Shown here in pieces: positions 8,857 through 18,277 of a DNA stretch of 64,000 nucleotides. Position 1 is the first letter of the stretch. Every line of letters starts with the position of its first letter. This stretch comes from Chthonomonadaceae bacterium (GTDB lineage Bacteria; Armatimonadota; Fimbriimonadia; Fimbriimonadales; Fimbriimonadaceae), in contig CP054189.1 in assembly GCA_015709495.1 (NCBI GenBank), positions 62,001-126,000 on the forward strand, read 5' to 3'. A program made the translations under genes and the position numbers. The notes under the pieces are model-generated. The model made no database searches, was not told where the DNA came from, and saw only the letters and a program-made list of their open reading frames with translations.

Positions 8857-10125
8857 ATGGCGAAGGGCACGCTCGCATCGACCACGGAACCGGCGGAGCG
8901 TTGCGTATTGGTCTTCATCAACGACGACGAGTCCGAAGACGGGGTCGTGGAGGCCGAACTCGAGGGCCTTTGCGAGGCTTCAGGGGCTGAAGTCGTTGGG
9001 AGTCTCAGGCAAAGGCTGAACCGCCCCGTCGCATCGACCTTCATTGGGAAGGGCAAGGTCGAAGAACTCACGGTTCTCGCCAAGGAAACAGGCGCAGACG
9101 TCGCGATCGTCGACGGCGAACTGAACGCAGTCCAAACCCGAAACCTCTCCGAGGCGCTCGAGTGCAGGGTCGTCGATCGAACCCAGCTCATCCTCGACAT
9201 CTTTGCCCGGAGGGCGCACACGAGAGAGGGCCTATTGCAGGTCGAACTTGCTCAACTGACCTATCTCCTGCCGAAACTCATGACCCTGTACACGAAGTTC
9301 GAACGGCAGAAGGGAGGGATCGGTCTGCGCGGCCCTGGCGAACAAAAGCTCGAATCAGACCGAAGGATGGTCCGAGAACGGATTTCGAAGCTGAAGTTGG
9401 AACTTGAGGATGTCCGGCGGGTGCGCGAGCAACAGCGGGTGGGCAGGCGAAAGTTCCCGTTTCCGTTCGCTTCCCTCGTCGGCTACACGAGCGCGGGAAA
9501 ATCCACTCTTATGAACCGGCTTGCGGGAACGGAACTGCTAGCCGACGCAATGCCTTTTGCCACACTCGATCCAACGACTCGAAAGATCGACTTGCCCGAA
9601 GGGTACAGCTTGTTCTTGACCGATACGGTAGGGTTCATTCGAAACCTCCCCACTCACTTGATCGCGGCTTTCCGCGCGACGCTCGAAGAGGTCGCTTTTG
9701 CTGATCTCGTGATCCATGTCGTGGACGTCTCGCACCCCGGATGGGAAATGCAGGCGGACACCGTCGTCGAGACCCTGGAGGAACTCGGCGCGGCGGACAA
9801 GCCGATCCTCACCGTATTCAACAAGATCGACCAACTTCCCGATCGGTCTGCGCTTAGGGCATTGATCGCGGAATGGCCGAACTCCGTCGCGATCAGCGCG
9901 CTGCGGGGCGAGGGAATGGCGGATTTCCTCGACCATGTTCTCTCGAACGTTCGCGCCTTGCTCAAGCCGATTTCGGTTCTGATCCCCTACTCTGAGGCTC
10001 ATTTCGTGCAGGAGTGCTACGACTTCGGGCGGGTTCACCAAGTGGACTACGCCGAAGAAGGGATCAAGGTCGTGGCTGAGGTCGTGTCGGACCTTGCCGA
10101 GCGGCTGAAGCGCTACGCGAAGTGA
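8857..10125 (+). CDS. hflX: GTPase HflX
   Basis: 422 residues. The N-terminal HflX domain shows STFIGKGKVEEL (about 60-71), VAIVDGELNAVQTRNL and LRGPGEQKLESDRR. The G domain has Walker A GYTSAGKST at 209-217, switch II DTVGFIRNLP and NKID of G4. HflX is a ribosome-associated GTPase that splits stalled or heat-inactivated ribosomes. Start ATG at 8857 follows the barrel-protein gene by 20 nt. Confidence 0.95.
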   Translation: MAKGTLASTTEPAERCVLVFINDDESEDGVVEAELEGLCEASGAEVVGSLRQRLNRPVASTFIGKGKVEELTVLAKETGADVAIVDGELNAVQTRNLSEALECRVVDRTQLILDIFARRAHTREGLLQVELAQLTYLLPKLMTLYTKFERQKGGIGLRGPGEQKLESDRRMVRERISKLKLELEDVRRVREQQRVGRRKFPFPFASLVGYTSAGKSTLMNRLAGTELLADAMPFATLDPTTRKIDLPEGYSLFLTDTVGFIRNLPTHLIAAFRATLEEVAFADLVIHVVDVSHPGWEMQADTVVETLEELGAADKPILTVFNKIDQLPDRSALRALIAEWPNSVAISALRGEGMADFLDHVLSNVRALLKPISVLIPYSEAHFVQECYDFGRVHQVDYAEEGIKVVAEVVSDLAERLKRYAK

Positions 10126-10460
10126 GGCCGGACGCATTCGACCCGCGGCAAAACGTCTGGGCTCAACATGGCCAGGACCGCAGGGGCGGAGGCGAACCCA
10201 CTATCGCAAGTACTTAGAGACGCCCCAATCTATGAGCAGGAGTCTCGTAGCGTTCCTGTCGAAATTCTGTATAGAATCGATTCCTCCTTTTGGAATCGCC
10301 GTTATTGGGAGCGCTGAACGGCGCGGAATGGGACTATCGGAACGCCTTCAGTACTCTGGGCGAATCCCTTTCGGCCCTTAGGCGTCCAAGTTGAGGATCG
10401 ACGAATGTCAGAAATGTGGCGAGCTCGGTTTTCGGGAGCATGAATTAGGAGGGCATGAAA
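10126..10460. other. Intergenic region with a short inverted repeat
   Basis: No convincing gene in this 335-nt gap. An inverted repeat with a 7-bp stem CGATTCC/GGAATCG and 7-nt loop lies at 10278-10298, without a T-run on either side. A TATAGAAT box-like element is at 10270-10277. The end holds a strong Shine-Dalgarno AGGAGGG at 10447-10453. Confidence 0.4.
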
Positions 10461-13193
10461 ATGTGGATTTCCGCAATTGTTGGGCTATTGGGACTCGCGC
10501 AATTGCCGGGTCAAACGCCGCCCGAAGGGCCGCTTTCGTTTCGGGCGATCTCGTCGGGGAGCGCCCTGCCTGCAAGCGGGCACGGCGTCAGGGCAAGCGC
10601 ACCTGTCCGAGCCGCGATGAATGGCGGCTCTGTCCTGATCTATCAGTTTGAAAACAAGAAGTGCCCTCCCGGAACGAAGCTGGCGGGCACGAAACACGTT
10701 AACATCTTGGTTCTTTACTTGGACGATTCGGAGGATTCCAACCAGCTAATTGTCGACCAGCGAAAATCAACTGCGCAGATCACGCTCCGCGGTTTGATGG
10801 ACCGATGGGAGCCGGCGGCGGATTATTGTGAGAGCGGGGATTTTGTCAAGGCGGCTTCGGGGCGAGGGAGCGTGACCGCCTCCTTCCGGACGATGAGCCA
10901 CCTGACGCCGCGCACCTTTACGATCGCGGGAGTCACAGGCTCTGTCACAGGTCCAGGAATCTCCGAGTCTCTCACGCTGATGCCGAACTCTCCGGTGGCG
11001 GGTTCCTCCGTAGCGCTTGAAGAATACGGCGATATCCTTCAGGGCAATCCGGCTGCGGAGAAGATGAAGCCTCTGCTCGTCGCTACGATGGGCGGCACCA
11101 AGATCGTCGATCGGGCCCCCACAGTGATCGTCCAGATCACGACGAGCTCCTCGGCAGACACGCTCGGCCTCACGATCCACAAGCCCGACGTGCTGGGGGG
11201 AGGGCCCGTTTCTGAGACCGACGAGGAATCGATCGGCGCTCAGACCTTCGTCAACCTTGACAATGACGACCGGGACGACAAGTTCGACATCGACGACGCC
11301 AACGTTCAAGGCGATGACGAACTGGTGAAGCTCGTTCTCAAGATCATCCCGAAGCGTTCGCCAGGGGGCGGCTTGGGCAATTGCCGACTGAACGTTATCG
11401 AAGACTCTCCTTCCGTAAAGCTATGGACGACAGCGAACAAGGGCGCCCCCTTCGATGCCACCAAGCCGATACGAGTCCCCGAAGACTTCCAGCGCGACGG
11501 AAACGCGTTGAAGAAAGAAATCTGGGTGGAGGGCACCCAAGCACATTCGAAGCAACGCGCCACGCGATTCGAATTCATGTACTCTGAGATTCCAGACTTC
11601 AAGGATGTCGCTTGCCTGACGGTCATCGGCATCGACAAGCTGGAGTGGAAGGGCGAAAAGAACAGTGAAAACGACGACGACGTGCTCACGGAAGATCCGA
11701 ACTATGGAACGCCGAACGCCGCATTCGGCGGCATCGACACTACCGCTCTTCGGATTATTCCTCTGCTCGATGGACTAAAGGCGTATCGGGTATTTCCGGG
11801 CGCGCGGTTCGTTAATGGCAAGCCCGAGCGTCAGCCTCGTAAGTTTGTTCGATTGGAGGCGACGCTCTCCGTCACACCGACCGAACCGATTCCAGTCCAA
11901 TTCGAGTCGTTCGACGTCGATGACACGTGGTCGATGACCCAGTTATTGGATCCTGAGCGAGCGGCCGAAGACAATCGCGGCGCTGTCGCCGGCCCCAACC
12001 CGAAGGCAGGGAGGTTTATCGCGGAGAAGCCCGACGGCATCAAGGAGGCCGTTTTCTCGGCCAAGTCCGTATCGGTCGCGTTCGAAGTGACGATGCAACC
12101 AGGGGACAACTTCCGCGTCGTCGCCAACGGAGACCGCAAGTTCCTTCTCGATCTGCACAACAACGACAATGAACTCGGAACCGGCCCTGCGTCCCGATGG
12201 AATACGGACAAGCAACTCATCGTGAACCCTTATGTTCTGAAGGCGAATCCAAGGAGTCCCAAGGACGCGGAGGTTCTCCATCCGAACTCCTATGTCAGCC
12301 CCACGCTAACGGTCTGGCGGCGCATGTACGTCGAAGTCGACCGGATGGACGTCGTCGCGGACAATAACGTCGAAGGGCATATCGTGAAGCTGTTCCCCAA
12401 CGATCCCGCGCCTGGATTCACGCGGGTGGTGCTCGACAAGAACATATCCTCGGAGATGGACGTCTGGCCCCTCGGAATGCAGAACAGCTTCGAAGGAGGC
12501 AAGCTGAAGATCGGGCGCGGGGAATTCCCTGTTACGAACAACACAGCTAACTACTGGAAGGCGGATGAGGTTACCGTCCGGGGCTCGGTCCCCTCGACCG
12601 CGGTCGGGATGATCTACGAGCTCCAAGACGACGACGTAAGGCATGGATTCGACGAAGGGGACCCGCTTCCCCCCCTCGACACCCGAACCGTCGCCGACCG
12701 GTATCTGCCAGCCTACATAGTGCCGGATTTCACGACGCTGGAGGCCACGAATCTGACCAAGGTCGCGCCGTTCAAGGCGCACGTTTTCGGAGTCTCTGCG
12801 AAGCACCTTCGCCCGTTGTTCCGATTCGACCATATCGTCCACGAGGCTAACCCAACAGCTTGGTGCGTGTATCTGCTCGCCGCCTTCGAATGTGTGGCGC
12901 TGCAGGATGGCGACCCGATGCAGGAGTTCAAAACGGGCGGCATTGTGGACGAAGTCGGCGCTGGGCAAGGCGCATTGATCTTCTTGGAGGGCCTGAACGA
13001 ACTCTCTGGCGCGGAGAACGGGGGGATTCGTAAGGCCACAACGTCTCTGGGCCAGGGCGAACAGGACAGCATCGCCCACGAACTCGCTCACTTGCTGGGG
13101 GCCGACCATCCCGACGGGGGCATTATGGACCAAGTTTCTGACCGATTCACCGAGGTTTCTCTGGCAAAAATGAGGAGCATCAAGAACCCATGA
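10461..13193 (+). CDS. Large secreted protein with C-terminal metzincin-type zinc protease motif
   Basis: 910 residues from the ATG at 10461, chosen because the Shine-Dalgarno AGGAGGG ends 7 nt before it; an ATG at 10455 is too close to that site. The N-terminus MWISAIVGLLGLAQLPG is a signal peptide. Most of the protein has no family I recognise; a stretch TFVNLDNDDRDDKFD is acidic and could bind Ca. Near the C-terminus HELAHLLGADH (His 873 and 877, Gly 880, His 883) is a full HExxHxxGxxH zinc motif, followed by GIMDQ, a plausible Met-turn. This fits a secreted metallopeptidase, though the catalytic domain is small. Its stop overlaps the next start as ATGA. Confidence 0.65.
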   Translation: MWISAIVGLLGLAQLPGQTPPEGPLSFRAISSGSALPASGHGVRASAPVRAAMNGGSVLIYQFENKKCPPGTKLAGTKHVNILVLYLDDSEDSNQLIVDQRKSTAQITLRGLMDRWEPAADYCESGDFVKAASGRGSVTASFRTMSHLTPRTFTIAGVTGSVTGPGISESLTLMPNSPVAGSSVALEEYGDILQGNPAAEKMKPLLVATMGGTKIVDRAPTVIVQITTSSSADTLGLTIHKPDVLGGGPVSETDEESIGAQTFVNLDNDDRDDKFDIDDANVQGDDELVKLVLKIIPKRSPGGGLGNCRLNVIEDSPSVKLWTTANKGAPFDATKPIRVPEDFQRDGNALKKEIWVEGTQAHSKQRATRFEFMYSEIPDFKDVACLTVIGIDKLEWKGEKNSENDDDVLTEDPNYGTPNAAFGGIDTTALRIIPLLDGLKAYRVFPGARFVNGKPERQPRKFVRLEATLSVTPTEPIPVQFESFDVDDTWSMTQLLDPERAAEDNRGAVAGPNPKAGRFIAEKPDGIKEAVFSAKSVSVAFEVTMQPGDNFRVVANGDRKFLLDLHNNDNELGTGPASRWNTDKQLIVNPYVLKANPRSPKDAEVLHPNSYVSPTLTVWRRMYVEVDRMDVVADNNVEGHIVKLFPNDPAPGFTRVVLDKNISSEMDVWPLGMQNSFEGGKLKIGRGEFPVTNNTANYWKADEVTVRGSVPSTAVGMIYELQDDDVRHGFDEGDPLPPLDTRTVADRYLPAYIVPDFTTLEATNLTKVAPFKAHVFGVSAKHLRPLFRFDHIVHEANPTAWCVYLLAAFECVALQDGDPMQEFKTGGIVDEVGAGQGALIFLEGLNELSGAENGGIRKATTSLGQGEQDSIAHELAHLLGADHPDGGIMDQVSDRFTEVSLAKMRSIKNP

Positions 13194-14077
13194 AGCCGTT
13201 GGTCCCGTTGTTTGTGTCGCTGTTGTGCGGAAGCGCGATCGCCCAGGAGTTCTCGGGCTTGGCGCTCGAAGCAAGGGCTGAGAAGGCTACGTATGCCATG
13301 AGCGAGCCCGTGACTCTAACGGTTCGGGCGTCCAACCCGACGCCAACGGCCGTGATGGCGCACGCCGACCTCTCGCCGTCTTACGGACTCCTGGAGATTC
13401 ACATCGCCGCTTCAGGCGGCGACTTCCGCCGCTACTCAGGTTGGGGCTGGGGTGCCCGCGCGGCCCGTCCAGGCCCGGTCAAGATGGCGCCCGGCGACGC
13501 GATCGCTTCGGAAGTTGTGATCTTCCCCGCCCATCCTATGCGGGATGGCGGCGACTCCCCGCCCGTAGCGACGGTGCTGGATCGACCCGGCAAATACCGT
13601 TTCCGTGTCTCCTGGGCCAACCTCGGGTTCGAGGAACGAATTCAGGCGGCTGATTTCGAAGTCGAGATTCAGGCGCCGAGCGAAGAGGACTCCGTGCTAG
13701 GGAAGGCGGTCTCGCGGGACCCTGAACTCGCGGCCTTTCTTGCAGTTGGGGGGAGCGACGCGACCGCCGTAAAGGCAGAGAAGCTCCTCCAAGACGTGGG
13801 GAACGCGGCCGGCGCAGGCCATCTTGCTCTCAGCTTGGGCCGCCATTACATCGAAGCGCGCGACACGAAGAAAGCGGAGCCTTTTCTGACGAGGGCCCTG
13901 AACGGGCCTGCTGGTTCGGCACAGAAGCGCAAGGCGTTGCTGCTGCTTGTGCAGGCTGGGATGATGCAAAAGGACGAAGTTCGGGCTCTTAATCTCCTTC
14001 GGGAGGCCGAACCGGACTTTGCAGGCAGCGTCGATGAGGCCGTGTATCGGGCCATGCTACGCGAGATCGGTGGGTAG
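13190..14077 (+). CDS. Exported protein with Ig-like and helical-repeat regions
   Basis: 295 residues. Signal peptide MKPLVPLFVSLLCGSAIAQE. The N-terminal half (AEKATYAMSEPVTLTVRASNPTPTAV) resembles a beta-sandwich adhesion or protease-inhibitor-like domain; the C-terminal 120 residues are alpha-helical and TPR-like (LALSLGRHYIEARDTKKAEPFL, LLLLVQAGMMQKDEVRALNLL). It overlaps the metzincin-like gene by 4 nt, so the pair is probably made together and exported. Function unknown. Confidence 0.65.
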   Translation: MKPLVPLFVSLLCGSAIAQEFSGLALEARAEKATYAMSEPVTLTVRASNPTPTAVMAHADLSPSYGLLEIHIAASGGDFRRYSGWGWGARAARPGPVKMAPGDAIASEVVIFPAHPMRDGGDSPPVATVLDRPGKYRFRVSWANLGFEERIQAADFEVEIQAPSEEDSVLGKAVSRDPELAAFLAVGGSDATAVKAEKLLQDVGNAAGAGHLALSLGRHYIEARDTKKAEPFLTRALNGPAGSAQKRKALLLLVQAGMMQKDEVRALNLLREAEPDFAGSVDEAVYRAMLREIGG

Positions 14078-14085
14078 GAAGGATA

Positions 14086-14162
<77 letters not shown>

Positions 14163-14353
14163 GGGAGGAGTTGAAGATACCCAACCGGCACGCGCCCGCG
14201 TCAATTGGGGGACCGAAGGACCGGGACATCGTTTCGTGACGAACGGCCCCTGCCGAACGTCTGAAGTACGGCACCGGTAGACATAGCGGGTTCACTCTCG
14301 CTAAAATGAGACGGGCTCCTATGGGATGCCCGCTGCTAAGGAGTATTGGATCG

Positions 14354-16018
14354 ATGCGATTGACGCGGATTCTGGTCATCACGGCCGCCTTTGCTGGGCT
14401 CGCGGTCTTTTCTCAGGCCCAGTTCACGGGCCCAACCCCTCTGGCTTGGCGCTGGGCAAACCCCACGACCGTGCCTTCTTACGGGGCGCCTGTCGTCCGA
14501 GGCGACGACGTGTTTCTCGCGGTCGGCAACCGAATGTTCTGCGTCGATCGCCGCAACGGGAACACCAAGTGGAAGTACCCGCAGGTCGAGGCGATCCCTG
14601 CGTATTTCCGGTCGGGCGCCGTACTCGCGGGCGACACCCTCGTGGCCGCAGCGGACAACCAGTTGCTGTACGCTGTCGATGCCGCCACAGGCGCGCCCAA
14701 GTGGCAGTATTCCGCCGCTTCGCCGATCTTCGGCCAGCCTGTCGTCGTCGCGGACGCGATCGTCTTCAAGCTGAGCGACAACACCCTCGTAGCGGTGAAA
14801 TCCGAGACCGGCGAGCTGATTTGGTCCGCTCCCTACCGGGTGTTCAACGGACTCAACGGCGGGCTTTGCGGGTTTGAGACCGGCGTCATCTACATGACCC
14901 AAAACTCCGAGATCGTCCACCTCAACGTTCCGACAGGACGCGAGCTTTGGCGAAAGCGGTTCACCGTCGTTTACGGAGACTCCACTCCCATACTCTATAG
15001 CGACACGCTTTACGTGAACAACGGCACTTGGGTCGCCGCGCTCAATGCGATCACGGGGACCGTTCGCTGGCAACAGAACGTGGGCGAAATGCTCGCCTTT
15101 AGCCCCGCGGTGTCCGTCGAGGGCGTGTTCGTCGTCACTCGAGAAGGTAAGGCTTATGTTTTTGACACTCTTACGGGACGCCCGAAACTGCGAACCCCGG
15201 TCGTTCTGGGCTCAACGCCCACGGTGCAGCCTTCGGCCGTAGGCAAGATGTACCTTGCGCCGCTTGCCAGTGGGGCGATGGTGGTCGTCAACCCGGCCGA
15301 CGGAGCGATCGTCTGGTCGTATCTGATTCGGCCGCTCGTCGAGGGCATGAAGGCGAGCGCTTCATCGACAACCTCAGGAGGTCGGGGAGGCGCTGAGGCC
15401 GGAGGAGCAGGTGGAGGCGCTGGTGGCGGCCGCGGCGGCCTCAGCGGAGGCGCGGGCGGACTGGCCGGTGGAGGGGCCGGAGGAGGCACCCAAACCGAGG
15501 AGCGAATCATCGCCGTGCCCGCATCAGGACAAACGGTGCTCGTCGGAAAGACTCTTCTCGTTCCTGCCAGCGACGGTAGCTTGCTCGCATTTGATCCCGA
15601 ATTGGGTGTCGATCTAACGGGCCCCGACGTGAGAATGGTTTGGCCCACGCCTGGCGATCAAGTCGGAGGCACTCCGCCCCTCGAACTCATCTTCCGTATC
15701 GACGATTTGGCCTCGGGAGTCAACAGCTCGACCCTCAAGATCACGGTCAACGATAAGGAGATGGAGTTCGACTACGGCCGCGATGGCTTTGCGATCGTTC
15801 GAATTTCGCGGTTTACGAAGAACACGCCCCTCCAAGACGGCCGCAAGTCGATCAAAGTTACGGTCACCGACTGGTTGGGCAACACCACCGTTGCCGAGTA
15901 TTCGCTCACGATCGACAACACGTTGCCCGTTCCGGTGCGTCCGGGTACCGAGTCCACCACAACGGGCGGTACGCGACCCGGCGGTGGCGGCGGACGGGGT
16001 GGGGGCGGAACCCGCTGA
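14354..16018 (+). CDS. Exported PQQ-type beta-propeller protein with Gly-rich linker
   Basis: 554 residues from ATG 14354, preceded by AAGGAG at 14338-14343; the longer frame from 14306 lacks an RBS and would bury the signal peptide MRLTRILVITAAFAGLAVFSQAQ. Repeats such as DRRNGNTKWKYP, DAATGAPKWQY, KSETGELIWS and NAITGTVRWQQ are PQQ/WD-like propeller blades. A glycine-rich linker spans about residues 340-380. A C-terminal Ig-like domain (LASGVNSSTLKITVND) ends in another Gly/Arg-rich tail. Probably periplasmic or surface; binding of PQQ itself is not implied. Confidence 0.75.
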   Translation: MRLTRILVITAAFAGLAVFSQAQFTGPTPLAWRWANPTTVPSYGAPVVRGDDVFLAVGNRMFCVDRRNGNTKWKYPQVEAIPAYFRSGAVLAGDTLVAAADNQLLYAVDAATGAPKWQYSAASPIFGQPVVVADAIVFKLSDNTLVAVKSETGELIWSAPYRVFNGLNGGLCGFETGVIYMTQNSEIVHLNVPTGRELWRKRFTVVYGDSTPILYSDTLYVNNGTWVAALNAITGTVRWQQNVGEMLAFSPAVSVEGVFVVTREGKAYVFDTLTGRPKLRTPVVLGSTPTVQPSAVGKMYLAPLASGAMVVVNPADGAIVWSYLIRPLVEGMKASASSTTSGGRGGAEAGGAGGGAGGGRGGLSGGAGGLAGGGAGGGTQTEERIIAVPASGQTVLVGKTLLVPASDGSLLAFDPELGVDLTGPDVRMVWPTPGDQVGGTPPLELIFRIDDLASGVNSSTLKITVNDKEMEFDYGRDGFAIVRISRFTKNTPLQDGRKSIKVTVTDWLGNTTVAEYSLTIDNTLPVPVRPGTESTTTGGTRPGGGGGRGGGGTR

Positions 16019-16045
16019 TCGGGACGCCTTCACGGGTGCGAACCG

Positions 16046-17119
16046 ATGAGCGAGATCGCGCTCTGGCAACTGTTGGCGAGCGCTAACGTCCCGCCCTGGA
16101 AGGCCGAGCAAATCGTTCAGGCCGTTCGCATTCCGCGTATCGTAGCCGAGCCGTCGGGTGTGCAGTCCTACGAGCACGTGCGCCAGGCTCTGCTCAGGCA
16201 GCCTTCACTTTTCGACACAGAACGAGAGAGAATCGTCAAGGCGAACCTCGAACCCGTGGCCAAGGCGGTGTTCGGCGGCGTTCGAATGACCTCTCGCAAG
16301 ACTCTTCCCCGACGAATCCGCGCTGTGGACGACTTCCCAGCGGCGCTGTTTACCCGGGGTGATCCTTCGGTGCTCGAACGCCCCACCGTTGCGATCGCGG
16401 GCACTCGGGCGGCCTCGCCCTATGGCAAAGCGGCGGCGATCAAGTTCGCGGAAGAGCTTGCGAATCGAGGCGTGACGATCCTCACCGGAGGAGCGCTTGG
16501 AATCGAAGCCGCGGCGCACTCTGGGGCATTCGCGGCGGGCGGACCCTCGGTGGCCCTGCCCGCGGCGGGTGTGGACAAGGCGTACCCGGCGTCCCACAAC
16601 ACCTTGTTCCAACGCATCATCGATAACGGCTGCCTCATGAGCCCGTTTCCCCTCGGAACCGTCATGCACGCCCACCTGTTTTCGTTTCGCAATCGCGTGA
16701 TCGCCGCGCTCGCGGACGCCGTCTTGATGATCGAGGCGCCCGAAGGCAGCGGGTCGCTTTCCACCGCCAACGCCGCAGCCGAACTCGGCCGTCAGGTCTT
16801 CGTCGTGCCCAGCAACATCACCTCGCTCTCGTTTCGGGGGTCGCACGCGCTGATTCGGATGGGCGCGACCCTCGTCGATCATCCCAACCAGGTGCTTCTC
16901 GACCTCGGGCTCCCGACTTCCCCACCCAAGCCGACGCCTGAATCCCTGACCGAGTCCCAGCAGAAGATTCTCGAAGCGATCGGAACGAACTTGGCTTCCA
17001 CCGACCAGATCACCGAGGCCACGGGCTTGGAACCCTCCACGGTCATGGCGGAGCTCACCGTACTCGAATTCTCCGGCAAGGTCATTCGCTCGCAAGAGGG
17101 GTATTCGGTTTGCCCGTGA
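16046..17119 (+). CDS. dprA: DNA processing protein DprA
   Basis: 357 residues. A Rossmann-type DprA domain shows VAIAGTRAASPYGKAAA, TILTGGALGIEAAAHSGA, PFPLGTVMHAHLFSFRNRVIAALADAVLMIEA and SLSTANAAAELGRQVFVVPSN. The glycine motif reads TGGALGIE rather than the usual SGGARGID, a mild divergence. The last 60 residues form a winged helix (ESQQKILEAIGTNLASTDQITEATGL). DprA loads RecA on incoming ssDNA, suggesting natural transformation capacity. The stop overlaps the nagA GTG start. Confidence 0.93.
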   Translation: MSEIALWQLLASANVPPWKAEQIVQAVRIPRIVAEPSGVQSYEHVRQALLRQPSLFDTERERIVKANLEPVAKAVFGGVRMTSRKTLPRRIRAVDDFPAALFTRGDPSVLERPTVAIAGTRAASPYGKAAAIKFAEELANRGVTILTGGALGIEAAAHSGAFAAGGPSVALPAAGVDKAYPASHNTLFQRIIDNGCLMSPFPLGTVMHAHLFSFRNRVIAALADAVLMIEAPEGSGSLSTANAAAELGRQVFVVPSNITSLSFRGSHALIRMGATLVDHPNQVLLDLGLPTSPPKPTPESLTESQQKILEAIGTNLASTDQITEATGLEPSTVMAELTVLEFSGKVIRSQEGYSVCP

Positions 17120-18165
17120 CGCGTTTCCTGACTTTGGGGAGCGAAGGGTTCGGGGTTTATGAACCCGAAGAAGGCCTCCCTCCGGGTTCGTGGAAACGGG
17201 TCGAAGCCCCTGCGGACGCCGTCCTTTGCCCGGGTTTCGTCGACATCCACATTCACGGCGCGCTCGGAATCGACACGATGACGGCTTCGCCCGAGGAGTT
17301 CGTGAGTCTTTGCGACTGGCTCGCCGAACAAGGGTACGAGCGTTGGCTCCCGACGACCGTTTGTTGCAAGGCCGACGCCGCGCTTTCAGTGGCAGAGCGC
17401 TTGCCCGAGCACCCGATGATAGCGGGGTTCCACCTCGAAGGCCCCTTTCTCAGCCCCAAGTTCCCGGGCGCGCAGCCCGAATCCGAAATCGCCCCACCGC
17501 CCGCTTTCGACGATCCCGCTTGGTGCCCCGTTTTCCGGCACCCCAAGCTGAAGATCGTGACCCTCGCTCCTGAGCGGGAGGGCGCATTGCCCCTCATTTC
17601 CGCGCTCGCAAAGCGGGGCGTCGCCGTCAGCATGGGTCACACCGACGCTACATTCGACGAAGCCTCCAGAGGGTTCTCCGCGGGACTCAGGAGCGCGACT
17701 CACACATTCAACGCAATGCGCGGCCTTCATCACCGCGAGCCCGGCGCGCTTGGATTCGCGCTTTTTGAGGAAGGGCTCTGCGCGGAGTTGATCTACGACC
17801 GCAAGCATGTCAGCCCTGAGGCGGCCTCGATTCTCCTGAAGTGCAAGCGGCCGGACAAGGTCATCGCCGTGAGCGATAGCTCGCCCGCGACTGGATTGCA
17901 GGAGGGTACGGCGCTCACGCTTTGGGGCAACCAAGCCGAAGTGATCGACGGGAGGGTTAGGCTCGTCGGAACAAACACGCTCGCCGGCAGCACGAGCACC
18001 CTGCTCGATGCGTTTCGCAACCTTGGGGCGGACTTCGGCCTTGAGGTTGCGATCTCCCTCGCGTCGACAAATCCACGAAGACTTCTGGGGCTCGAAGGCC
18101 CGCCCGGCGTGCTCCTCACCTTCGGGCTCGACCTGTCCCTGAAGGAGATCGCACATCCCACGTAA
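17116..18165 (+). CDS. nagA: N-acetylglucosamine-6-phosphate deacetylase
   Basis: 349 residues from a GTG at 17116 that forms a GTGA overlap with the dprA stop; a TTG at 17110 is the alternative. NagA blocks are PGFVDIHIHGALGIDTM, AGFHLEGPFLSPKFPG, VSMGHTDATFDEA and THTFNAMRGLHHREPGALG, with AVSDSSPATGL near the acid residue. It removes acetate from GlcNAc-6-P in amino-sugar and cell-wall recycling. No other nag genes are next to it. Confidence 0.93.
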   Translation: MTRFLTLGSEGFGVYEPEEGLPPGSWKRVEAPADAVLCPGFVDIHIHGALGIDTMTASPEEFVSLCDWLAEQGYERWLPTTVCCKADAALSVAERLPEHPMIAGFHLEGPFLSPKFPGAQPESEIAPPPAFDDPAWCPVFRHPKLKIVTLAPEREGALPLISALAKRGVAVSMGHTDATFDEASRGFSAGLRSATHTFNAMRGLHHREPGALGFALFEEGLCAELIYDRKHVSPEAASILLKCKRPDKVIAVSDSSPATGLQEGTALTLWGNQAEVIDGRVRLVGTNTLAGSTSTLLDAFRNLGADFGLEVAISLASTNPRRLLGLEGPPGVLLTFGLDLSLKEIAHPT

Positions 18166-18277
18166 AGCTGAAGCGATCGTTGCGTTCGGAGTGGCAGCTT
18201 CCGGCCCTCGAACCACATGGTACGTTCCTCGTCTTGTTCGAAGGATTCCGGGTAGAGTCTGCTCCTAAGGCAAACCG

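Noticed and set aside
15350-15500. Gly-rich direct repeats read as a CRISPR or tandem-repeat array
   Set aside because: They are low-complexity codons of the propeller protein's linker; there are no spacers.
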